In this document: positions 49,093-57,313 of the stretch, in pieces
Layout: every line of letters starts with the position of its first letter
Position numbering within the stretch: position 1 is the stretch's first letter
Assembly (NCBI GenBank): GCA_023898385.1
Contig: CP060220.1
Span: forward strand, 1,798,001-1,862,000
Direction: 5' to 3'
Length of the DNA: 64,000 bases
From: Pseudobdellovibrionaceae bacterium
Lineage (GTDB): Bacteria; Bdellovibrionota; Bdellovibrionia; Bdellovibrionales; UBA1609
The notes under the pieces: model-generated
What the model saw: only the letters and a program-made list of their open reading frames with translations
The model's database searches: none
What the model was told of the DNA's origin: nothing
Translations under genes and position numbers: made by a program

Positions 49093-50895
49093 ATGAAAAT
49101 CAATGACTTTGTAATCAGCGTCGCCACCGCCAACGGCAGTGGCAGTCAGTCTTCTAATACTATTTTGGTAAAGACACTTTTTCGCATGGGGATCCCCGTT
49201 GGTGCGAAAAATTTGTTTCCCTCGAATATTCAAGGACTGCCCACTTGGTTCACGATTCGGGTGAATCCCAAAGGGTATACCTCTCGACTGGCAAGTTGCG
49301 ATTTAATGGTGGCTATGAACCCGGCAACCATTGAAAAAGACACCCAGGATGTCTGCGCCGGTGGCGTGTTTTTGTATAATTCGAGCTTAAAAGTGACAGC
49401 AGATTTTTTGCGAAACGATACCATCAATATTGGCGTGCCATTTAAAGACCTTGTTGATGAAGTCACGGATTCACCAAAATTGAAAAAGCTTTTAGTCAAT
49501 ATGGTCTATGTAGGTACCGTAGCTGCCTGTATTGGGCTTGATCGCAAAACCCTCAATGGTGTGATCAACGACCAGTTTGGCGACAAACCATCACTTATCG
49601 AATCCAATCAAAATGCTGTAGATGCGGGGTGGAACTACGCTGTTGAAAATAAACTGGAAGGTCAGTTTCCATTTTCGACCAGGGCTATTGAAAATGGCAA
49701 CCAAGGCAAAATCCTCATCGACGGAAACACTTCTGCGGCCCTCGGAGCACTCTACGGAGGCTGCACATTTTTGTCGTGGTACCCGATTACGCCTTCAAGT
49801 TCTATCCCTGAATCTTTTGAGCGCTACGCGAGTCAATATCGTCGCGATCCACAAGGGAAAAAGGCCTTTGCGGTTGTGCAAGCAGAAGATGAACTGTCTG
49901 CCATAGCCATGGTTGTGGGTGCTGGCTGGGCCGGTGCGAGGTCAATGACGGCCACTTCAGGGCCCGGTCTTTCCCTTATGGCCGAAGCGGCAGGCCTGAG
50001 TTACTTTGCTGAAATTCCTGCAGTAATTTGGGACATTCAACGAGGCGGCCCCTCCACCGGGTTGCCCACACGCACCCAGCAGTGCGACCTTTTGTCAGCA
50101 GCCACGCTTTCCCATGGTGATACTCAACACATTGTTTTGATCCCAGGCAACCCAGAGGAGTGTTTTGAATTTGGCCAAAAAGCCTTAGACCTCGCAGAAC
50201 AACTTCAAACCCTGGTTATTGTTCTCTCAGATTTGGATTTGGGGATGAACCTGTGGATGAGTGATGAGTTTAAACCATCGACTCAACCCTTCGAGAGAGG
50301 AAAAGTGCTAAGCAAAAGTGATTTAGAGAGTTTATCTCGAAAATTTGGTCGATATGATGATGTCGATGGAGATGGAATCCCCTATCGAACGCTTCCGGGC
50401 ACGGCCCATCCCGATGCCGCTTACTTCACACGAGGCACAGGCCATGATGCGTTTGCCAAGTACACTGAGAACAATGAGGTGTACCAACAACTCCAAGATC
50501 GCCTGAAGCGAAAATACGAGACTGCAAAAGGCTACGTGCCTGAACCAAAGGTCCAACTCGAAAAAGATTCTGCCGTGGGATTGATCGCCTATGGATCAAG
50601 TGACTTTTGTGTTCCGGAAGTTTTAGAAGAGCTGAAAAACAACAAAATTGGCGCTAGCTATTTGCGATTACGAGCCCTGCCGTTTTCTGATGCGGTTCGA
50701 GATTTTATTGATCGACATGAGCGTATATATGTCATTGAACAAAACCGGGACGCTCAACTTTTGACAATTATAAAAGCTGAAATGCCTGATATGTGTAAGA
50801 GACTTCACTCTGTCACTGAATACGATGGGCTTCCGCTGTCCGCAGCCCACGTTATGGAAAAAATACTCGAGCAAGAATTGAAATTAAAAGGGTAA
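49093..50895 (+). CDS. korA: 2-oxoacid:ferredoxin oxidoreductase, fused gamma-alpha subunit
   Basis: A 600-residue fusion. The N-terminal ~190 residues are the gamma domain (VATANGSGSQSSNTIL, FPSNIQGLPTWF), and the rest is the alpha (pyrimidine-binding) subunit, with AEDELSAIAMVVGAGWAGARS, TSGPGLSLMAEA, and GLPTRTQQCDLLSA. With korB it oxidatively decarboxylates 2-oxoglutarate or another 2-oxoacid to acyl-CoA, reducing ferredoxin. The start at 49093 follows a gap with the tandem hairpins. A gene for a delta/ferredoxin subunit is not adjacent. Confidence 0.92.
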   Translation: MKINDFVISVATANGSGSQSSNTILVKTLFRMGIPVGAKNLFPSNIQGLPTWFTIRVNPKGYTSRLASCDLMVAMNPATIEKDTQDVCAGGVFLYNSSLKVTADFLRNDTINIGVPFKDLVDEVTDSPKLKKLLVNMVYVGTVAACIGLDRKTLNGVINDQFGDKPSLIESNQNAVDAGWNYAVENKLEGQFPFSTRAIENGNQGKILIDGNTSAALGALYGGCTFLSWYPITPSSSIPESFERYASQYRRDPQGKKAFAVVQAEDELSAIAMVVGAGWAGARSMTATSGPGLSLMAEAAGLSYFAEIPAVIWDIQRGGPSTGLPTRTQQCDLLSAATLSHGDTQHIVLIPGNPEECFEFGQKALDLAEQLQTLVIVLSDLDLGMNLWMSDEFKPSTQPFERGKVLSKSDLESLSRKFGRYDDVDGDGIPYRTLPGTAHPDAAYFTRGTGHDAFAKYTENNEVYQQLQDRLKRKYETAKGYVPEPKVQLEKDSAVGLIAYGSSDFCVPEVLEELKNNKIGASYLRLRALPFSDAVRDFIDRHERIYVIEQNRDAQLLTIIKAEMPDMCKRLHSVTEYDGLPLSAAHVMEKILEQELKLKG

Positions 50896-50899
50896 CAAC

Positions 50900-51937
50900 A
50901 TGGCGGAAACACAAAAATCAAATGTTAATAAATTGGGGCTGAGTAAAAAAGACTACGTGGGCGCTCCGTCAACATTGTGCACCGGGTGCGGACACGATAG
51001 CGTCACCAATCATATTATCTCCGCTTTCTTTTTATCAAATATATCCCCATATAATGTGGCCAAGATGTCGGGAATAGGATGCTCGAGCAAAACGCCCACC
51101 TATTTTATGAGTCAATCGCATGGATTTAACTCCATTCATGGACGCATGGCGCCCCTTTCTACGGGAGCCAAAACTGTAAACTACCCAATGACTTTTATTG
51201 GTATTTCTGGAGATGGCGACACAGCAAGTATCGGACTCGGCGGTTTTGCTCACCTCGTTCGTCGAAATGTTCCCATGGTCTACATAATTGAAAACAATGG
51301 CGTCTACGGCTTAACAAAAGGCCAATTTTCTGCCACCGCTGACGTTGGGTCCACGCTGAAGTCAGGGTCTAAAAATCCGTTTTTAAATATTGATATTTGT
51401 TCTATGGCCATAGACCTTGGCTGTGGATTTGTTGCCCGCTCCTTTTCGGGAGACGCCAAACAGCTTGTGCCACTAATAGAAGCGGCCTTTCGCCACAAGG
51501 GCACAGCTGTCATCGATGTCATTTCTCCTTGCGTGACCTTTGCCAATCACGATGGATCTACAAAAAGTTATAACTATGTCAAAGAACACAAAAGGGCGCT
51601 TCAAGAACTGGGTTTTGTTCAACCCGAAGAGACCATATCGGTAGACTATGAAGAAGGTCAGACCACAGAAGTGAGTCTTCCTGATGGGTCGACACTTCTA
51701 TTGAGCAAACTCGACTCACAAGACCATGACATTCACGATCCCGAAGGGGCTATTTCTAAACTCCACAAAGCCCGTCGCCAAGGTGAACTTCTCACTGGTC
51801 TTTTTTACTACAATGATAGAATCCCTGAATTTTCAGAAGCTGAAGAGCTCACGGCAACGCCACTGGTTCATTTGTCTGAAGACGAACTTCGACCACCCAG
51901 CTCAGCGTTATCTGAAATTTTAGCTAATTTTAAATAA
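50900..51937 (+). CDS. korB: 2-oxoacid:ferredoxin oxidoreductase beta subunit
   Basis: A 345-residue thiamine-pyrophosphate-binding beta subunit. STLCTGCGHDS lies near the N-terminus, GIGCSSKTP is a cluster- and TPP-associated element, and GDGDTASIGLGGFAHLVRRN followed by ENNGVYGLTKGQ carries the GDG...N motif. It sits 4 bp after korA with GGTAACA leader. The C-terminal ~60 residues are longer than in the smallest KorB/PorB proteins. Functionally it pairs only with korA here. Confidence 0.92.
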   Translation: MAETQKSNVNKLGLSKKDYVGAPSTLCTGCGHDSVTNHIISAFFLSNISPYNVAKMSGIGCSSKTPTYFMSQSHGFNSIHGRMAPLSTGAKTVNYPMTFIGISGDGDTASIGLGGFAHLVRRNVPMVYIIENNGVYGLTKGQFSATADVGSTLKSGSKNPFLNIDICSMAIDLGCGFVARSFSGDAKQLVPLIEAAFRHKGTAVIDVISPCVTFANHDGSTKSYNYVKEHKRALQELGFVQPEETISVDYEEGQTTEVSLPDGSTLLLSKLDSQDHDIHDPEGAISKLHKARRQGELLTGLFYYNDRIPEFSEAEELTATPLVHLSEDELRPPSSALSEILANFK

Positions 51938-51950
51938 AAGGAGACGACTT

Positions 51951-53306
51951 ATGGCGAATGCCCCCAAAAACCGGCCCCACCACAAGCCGGTGGTGCAAAA
52001 GATTATTCAACCCGTAGAAAGCTTCATGGCAATGGAATCAGCCAGCGGCATCACGCTTATGGCTGCGGCGATTATTGCCATGATCTGGGCGAACTCTCCG
52101 TTTAAGGAAAGCTATCACCATTTTGTTGAAATGCCCGTAGGTTTTGCTCTTGGCTCATGGACCATGATGAAAAGTCTGCACCACTGGGTGAATGACGGAC
52201 TTATGGTTATTTTCTTTTTTGTGGTGGGACTTGAAATTAAGCGAGAACTCCTAGTGGGTGAACTTTCGTCGCCAAAGCGAGCTGCCTTACCTATGTTTGC
52301 GGCCCTTGGCGGGATGATTTTCCCAGCACTTATTTATTTGGCCTTTAACAAAACGGGTATCAGCCATTCAGGGTGGGGAATCCCCATGGCCACCGACATT
52401 GCCTTTGCCGTGGGAATATTAACACTTCTGGGAAAACGAGTGCCCTTTGTACTTAAAGTTTTTCTTTTGGCCCTGGCCATCGTCGATGATTTAGGGGCCG
52501 TTTTGGTCATTGCGTTTTTCTATACAGCCGAAATTTCCACTCACGCCCTCGGTCTAGCCGTGTTGGGATTGGCCATCACCTATATCATGCGTTATGCCGG
52601 AATTCGAAAGCATTTAGTCTACGTGGTTTTGGGTGTTTGGGTTTGGCTTGGTTTTCTAAAAAGTGGTGTGCATGCCACCGTGGCCGGAGTTCTTATCGGG
52701 TTAGTGACGCCGCTTGATCGATTGTATGCCTTAACCGAACTTCCCAGTAAATTAAAACAATCTGTAGACGGATTCATTGCCGCTATTTCAGGCAACAACG
52801 GCGACGAAAACCTCACCTACGAAGCCGTGAACCATCTTGAAGACCTTCATCACACGGTTGTAGAAGCCCAATCACCCATTGATCGATTTATTCACATGCT
52901 TCATCCCTGGGTGGGATTTGTCATTATGCCTATCTTTGCATTGATCAATGCGGGGGTGACAATTGAAGGTGTGAGTTTTTCTGAGGTCCTCTCGCACAAT
53001 ATCACTGTGGGCGTGATCCTTGGCCTGCTCGTTGGAAAGCCCATTGGGGTTTTTCTACTCTCTTACATCGCTGTGAAACTGAAAATCGCCGACTTGCCGC
53101 AAGGCGTAACTTGGTTCCATGTTGTGGGCGTGGGTTTCCTTGCCGGTATTGGTTTTACAATGGCCCTTTTTATTAGCAATTTGGCGCTGAAGACCCCTGA
53201 GTTAGAGATTTATTCGAAGGTCGGCATCCTTACAGCCTCTGTCTTAGCCGGCATTGTGGGCTCAATACTTTTGCTCATGGGAAAAAGTGAGAAAGCTTCG
53301 GAGTAA
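51951..53306 (+). CDS. nhaA: Na+/H+ antiporter NhaA
   Basis: A 451-residue inner-membrane antiporter exchanging Na+ or Li+ for H+. Ion-binding motifs ATDIAFAVG and LAIVDDLGAVLVIAFFYTAEIS, with the paired aspartates VDD, are intact. The length exceeds E. coli NhaA (388) because of an N-terminal tail and a loop at about 255-305 (ISGNNGDENLTYEAVNHLEDLHH). AAAAGGAGACG precedes the ATG. It lies after korB, 13 bp apart, and before a perfect hairpin and the tRNA. Confidence 0.95.
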   Translation: MANAPKNRPHHKPVVQKIIQPVESFMAMESASGITLMAAAIIAMIWANSPFKESYHHFVEMPVGFALGSWTMMKSLHHWVNDGLMVIFFFVVGLEIKRELLVGELSSPKRAALPMFAALGGMIFPALIYLAFNKTGISHSGWGIPMATDIAFAVGILTLLGKRVPFVLKVFLLALAIVDDLGAVLVIAFFYTAEISTHALGLAVLGLAITYIMRYAGIRKHLVYVVLGVWVWLGFLKSGVHATVAGVLIGLVTPLDRLYALTELPSKLKQSVDGFIAAISGNNGDENLTYEAVNHLEDLHHTVVEAQSPIDRFIHMLHPWVGFVIMPIFALINAGVTIEGVSFSEVLSHNITVGVILGLLVGKPIGVFLLSYIAVKLKIADLPQGVTWFHVVGVGFLAGIGFTMALFISNLALKTPELEIYSKVGILTASVLAGIVGSILLLMGKSEKASE

Positions 53307-53352
53307 ACCCCTTCATTGACATCACTGACCCTCTTACGTATCCATGTGATCT

Positions 53353-53379
53353 GGGTTCAACACCCCGGGTGTTGAACCC
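53353..53379. repeat. Perfect 12-bp hairpin between nhaA and tRNA-Arg
   Basis: GGGTTCAACACC (53353-53364) pairs with GGTGTTGAACCC (53368-53379) across a CCGG-centred loop. It lies 47 bp after the nhaA stop and 4 bp before the tRNA. A terminator without a U-tract or a processing structure are the options. Confidence 0.6.
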
Positions 53380-53383
53380 ATGG

Positions 53384-53460
<77 letters not shown>

Positions 53461-53536
53461 ACTTTTTTGTCATTTCGACATTGGGGTGAGTTAAAAACCG
53501 TGTTGCACATATAATAATCCAGCGCAGGGGTACCAT

Positions 53537-55264
53537 ATGAAAGCTATCAATATATTAATTGGACTGAGTTTGATTTTCAGCATGGGTGGTGTGCTGGGAT
53601 GCCGAAAAAGCTCTGATACGTCGAACTTAAAAACTATGCGTTTGGCCTTAGGCGACGACACGAAAACGCTGGATCCAGCAACCGCCTATGATTCGGTATC
53701 ATTGGATGTGGTGCCTCTCATTTATGAGGGCCTCTATCAGTACAACTATGACAAACGCCCCGTAGAGCCCGAGCCCCTTCTCGCTGAAGGAATGCCACAA
53801 ATCTCTGATGATAAGCTCACCTACACCATAAAAATAAAAAAAGGTGTGATATTTCATGATTCTGAAGTGTTTGCTAGCGGCAAAGGCCGCGAGCTAAAAG
53901 CCGAAGATGTGGTCTACGGCTGGAAACGCCTAGCCATCCCACAGTTAAAATCGCCTGGCATTTGGGTTTATGATGGCAAGATCAAGGGCTACTCTGACTT
54001 TAAAAAAATGCTGCAAAACAATCGGGAAAACATTAACGATGCGATTCACTCGCCAATTGTTGGCCTGAACGCTGTGGATGATTACACGATAAAAGTTCAA
54101 CTCACAGAACCCTACCCGCAACTGATCCACATTATGACCATGCCATTTGCCGCTCCCGTGCCCAAAGAAGCGGCTGAAAAATGGGGGCAAGAAGGTCTCA
54201 TTCGAAAAATGGTTGGCACCGGTCCCTTTTACTTAAAAACAATGACCGAAGGGTCCAAAATCATTTTGGCAAAAAACCCCCATTACCATGTCAAAGACCT
54301 TCCGAAACTCGACGAGATCAGCTACCAAATCATTAAAGAACCTCTGCCGGCATGGCTGATGTTTTTAAAAGGTCAACTGGATCTGTCTGGAATCCCGAAA
54401 GACAGCTACGATACCGCCATCCAAGACGACAAACATGTCTCGGAAGAATTAAAAAACAAAGGCATTTCTCTACTGATTCAAGAAAGACCTGTCTCCTGGT
54501 ATTTGAATTTCAACATAAAAGATTCTCTCTTGGGTAAAAACGCTGATTTAAGACGAGCCATTGTGCGAACCATAGATCGGGATCAGTTCATTGAAAAGTT
54601 TCTCAATGGCCGCGGCGTTAAAGCCACAAGTCTCATTCCTACGGCTATCCCGGGCCATGTAACCCGCGATCATGTGCCCGGCGATTACAATTTGGCAGAA
54701 GCTAAAAAATACCTGGAAAAAGCCGGATACCCCAATGGCAAAGGACTTCCCGAAATTCGGTATGATCTCAGAGGGGCCAGCACGCCCTCTCGTCAGCAAG
54801 CTGAATACTTTAAGAATTCACTGGCTCAAGTGGGCATAAATATTAAGATCATTCCCAATTCTTTTCCGGCCTACTTAGAAAAAGAAAAAAACGGCAACCT
54901 GCAGTTTTTCATGGGTGGATGGGGTGCGGACTACCCCGATGCGGAAAACTTCTTGCAATTGTTTTATAGCAAGAACGTTTCGCCCGGCCCCAATGCCTCA
55001 AATTACGTGAATCCAGAATTTGACAAGCTCTACGAGAGGATTGCAAAAATGGAGGACTCTGAAGATCGTCGAGCTCTAATTAAAAAGGCCGAGGACCTAC
55101 TTTTCGACGAGGCTATATGCTCCATGTTGTTTTTTCCAACGGCCTATATTCTTCAACATCAATGGGTCAGTAATTACAAACCAAATGAGTTGATCAGTAA
55201 CATCATGAAGTATGTGGACGTGGATCCCAAATCCAGAGACACAGCCTTAAAGAAACACTTCTAA
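53537..55264 (+). CDS. Peptide/oligopeptide ABC transporter substrate-binding lipoprotein (OppA-like)
   Basis: A 575-residue family 5 extracellular solute-binding protein. A lipobox VLGC places Cys22 at the mature N-terminus. Typical elements are TLDPATAYDSVSL, VPLIYEGLYQY, the KGVIFHDSEVF and VVYGWKRL blocks, YTIKVQLTEPYPQ and the C-terminal ADYPDAENFLQLF. It binds peptides for import or sensing. No permease or ATPase genes follow, so the transporter is elsewhere or the protein acts alone. Confidence 0.9.
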   Translation: MKAINILIGLSLIFSMGGVLGCRKSSDTSNLKTMRLALGDDTKTLDPATAYDSVSLDVVPLIYEGLYQYNYDKRPVEPEPLLAEGMPQISDDKLTYTIKIKKGVIFHDSEVFASGKGRELKAEDVVYGWKRLAIPQLKSPGIWVYDGKIKGYSDFKKMLQNNRENINDAIHSPIVGLNAVDDYTIKVQLTEPYPQLIHIMTMPFAAPVPKEAAEKWGQEGLIRKMVGTGPFYLKTMTEGSKIILAKNPHYHVKDLPKLDEISYQIIKEPLPAWLMFLKGQLDLSGIPKDSYDTAIQDDKHVSEELKNKGISLLIQERPVSWYLNFNIKDSLLGKNADLRRAIVRTIDRDQFIEKFLNGRGVKATSLIPTAIPGHVTRDHVPGDYNLAEAKKYLEKAGYPNGKGLPEIRYDLRGASTPSRQQAEYFKNSLAQVGINIKIIPNSFPAYLEKEKNGNLQFFMGGWGADYPDAENFLQLFYSKNVSPGPNASNYVNPEFDKLYERIAKMEDSEDRRALIKKAEDLLFDEAICSMLFFPTAYILQHQWVSNYKPNELISNIMKYVDVDPKSRDTALKKHF

Positions 55265-55276
55265 GGAGTCTGCGCT

Positions 55277-56236
55277 ATTTTTTCGAAGTGGATTAAGAGC
55301 ATCAGTTGTATACCGCTGTATTCCATTGCATTCGTGGCCCCCAATGGCCACTATTTGCTAAAGGACTCGTCGGCCTCATTTGAGCAATGGCCCACAACCC
55401 GCTGGCGGATGCTTGAAGCGAGCTCCGGACGGCCCAGCGGTAAGATTTCATTTGAACCCTGTCTGGGACAGGCGGCCATTAGCGTGCAACTTCCAGGCAA
55501 CCTCCCAAACCAAAAAGAACTCACCGAGTTTGTCGTCGCCATCAGCGCCGATGCAAAATGCAGCGAGGGACACGAGCAAATTAAAGCCTTTGATCTCGAA
55601 TTTCTGGATCACTTTAAGAAAAATCTCCAGCTAAAGCCGCTTAAAAAAAGTGCAAACTGCGGGTTAAATGTAGAAACTCAGTCGTTAGGTCCTCATCTTG
55701 CCAAAACCACATTCTCACTGGATCGACCTCAAGATAAGGTCTCTCTCACATTAGTTTCATTGAGCTCTGCCAACCCCAGTTCACCACCGCCCAGTGGCCC
55801 CTATCAAATAATTTCGATGGAATCCTGTTATCAGGATGACAATGGCGATCGGCTTCTTGTTTTAAATGTGAAAAATTCCTGTAGCGACTGCGATCCCAAT
55901 GTGCCAGAATCCCATTGGCAGGATTACAGAACTTTTTCTGGAGTCTATGTCCAATCTCGAGTGGACAATCTTATTGGCCTCAGTGCCTATAAGAAAAAGC
56001 AGTACAAAACCGCCGCCAGTTGGTTTTCAAAGGCCGTTGAAAAAGACTCCGACTATGTAGTAGCTCGCGTGAACCTTGCAGGGTCTCTTGCTCGATCAGG
56101 AAAAGATGTTCAAGCTCTCGAACACCTCAAGGTCGCGTTGAAAGACGACCCCGAATATACCCGAAAAAAAATGAAAACAGATCGTGATTTTTCTGGAATC
56201 AAAAAAGATCCACGTTTTAAAGCTCTACTCCGATGA
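55277..56236 (+). CDS. TPR-containing secreted protein, apparent AUU start
   Basis: A ~319-residue protein ending in tetratricopeptide-like helices (ALSAYKKKQYKTAASWFSKAVEKDSDY and VNLAGSLARSGKDVQALEHLKVAL). The longest frame with a normal start begins at GTG 55334, but the frame is open upstream to 55265 and encodes a signal peptide (FSKWIKSISCIPLYSIAFVA-PNG). AAGGAG (55263-55268) lies 8 bp before an ATT at 55277, the only sensible start for that peptide. AUU starts are known in infC. The alternative is a base error or the weak GTG. Its end overlaps the convergent PerM gene by 12 bp. Confidence 0.6.
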   Translation: MFSKWIKSISCIPLYSIAFVAPNGHYLLKDSSASFEQWPTTRWRMLEASSGRPSGKISFEPCLGQAAISVQLPGNLPNQKELTEFVVAISADAKCSEGHEQIKAFDLEFLDHFKKNLQLKPLKKSANCGLNVETQSLGPHLAKTTFSLDRPQDKVSLTLVSLSSANPSSPPPSGPYQIISMESCYQDDNGDRLLVLNVKNSCSDCDPNVPESHWQDYRTFSGVYVQSRVDNLIGLSAYKKKQYKTAASWFSKAVEKDSDYVVARVNLAGSLARSGKDVQALEHLKVALKDDPEYTRKKMKTDRDFSGIKKDPRFKALLR

Positions 56237-57259
56237 GAAGGGTTGCCCCGCCATAATATTTGCCAGTCGCTTTGTTTGAGGAAAACTAGATAAAACAAAC
56301 TTAACAATGGCCGTGATTGGAACCGCCAAAAACATTCCAGGAATCCCCCAGACGATTCCCCAAAAAATCAAAAAGAACAACAACGTCGCTGGGTGCAGGC
56401 CAAGGCTCTTACCCATCAACTTGGGCTCTATCACGTTGCCAATTGAAAATTGAACCAGACCAGGTAGGACTACAGCCAAGGCAAAATCAAGGCCCAATCC
56501 AAACTGCAAAATGGCCACTGGAATTGGCAATAGAGTCGCAAAAATCGAACCCACACTGGGTATGAAGTTTAACAAAAAGGCTAAGACTCCAAACATAAAC
56601 GCCAAATCTAAGCCCAGAAAGGCCAATATGGCCCCAACCAACACTCCTGTGGCCAACGACAATACAAATTTTGTCCAAACATATTTCGATATTTGTGTGA
56701 GAATGGTCGTCATAAACTGAGGCATATGCCCAGACCGAGCCTGACCCAGTAGCATGAACACCAAAAAGATCAGAATTAAAAAGAAGTTTCCAATTAGACC
56801 CATAAACTGACCGGTAAACCTTTGAATAACAGTAAATACCCGCGCCGTTTCCAATTCCGTTCGAAAATGTGAAAGATCAAATCCAGAAATCCCCCATTTT
56901 TCTAGCTCCACAGCCAATTCATTCATAAATTGAGTCAACCGAACATGATATAGAGGTGCACTGTCAAAAAAGCTCTTTAGTGAAACTGAAACAATAGCCA
57001 CTAAACCCAACACCATCAATCCAGCCAAAACCAAGGTGAAAAGCACCGATAGGCTTCGCGGCAGTTTAAAACGATCTTCAAGATTATCCACCAGTGGGGA
57101 GACCATAAAATACAAAAACAGTGATAAAACAAATGGCACCATCACGGCTCGCAAATGCATGAGTGTGGCCGTCACCGCAATCACGGCCATTGTCGCCAAG
57201 CTCACCGCCATAACTTTGGTGTAAAATTCAGTGCTTTCAGTGGTTGATGGTTCGGTCAT
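56225..57259 (-). CDS. AI-2E/PerM-family membrane transporter
   Basis: A 344-residue AI-2E/PerM-type protein with about eight membrane helices and the C-terminal signature FLLNFIPSVGSIFATLLPIPVAIL, with the family's NFIPxxGxxxA motif. The C-terminal half continues through NVIEPKLMGKSLGLHPATLLFFLIFWG, as in the family. Members export or import small solutes such as autoinducer-2, sodium or glycans. The ATG at 57259 has GGAGG upstream; the longer frame to 57295 is not needed. It is followed leftward by the convergent TPR gene. Confidence 0.88.
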   Translation of the reverse strand: MTEPSTTESTEFYTKVMAVSLATMAVIAVTATLMHLRAVMVPFVLSLFLYFMVSPLVDNLEDRFKLPRSLSVLFTLVLAGLMVLGLVAIVSVSLKSFFDSAPLYHVRLTQFMNELAVELEKWGISGFDLSHFRTELETARVFTVIQRFTGQFMGLIGNFFLILIFLVFMLLGQARSGHMPQFMTTILTQISKYVWTKFVLSLATGVLVGAILAFLGLDLAFMFGVLAFLLNFIPSVGSIFATLLPIPVAILQFGLGLDFALAVVLPGLVQFSIGNVIEPKLMGKSLGLHPATLLFFLIFWGIVWGIPGMFLAVPITAIVKFVLSSFPQTKRLANIMAGQPFSSE

Positions 57260-57313
57260 GCTATGGCCTCCATTGAATACAATCGACGATTGCATTCTGT
57301 TATAAAAACGCCG

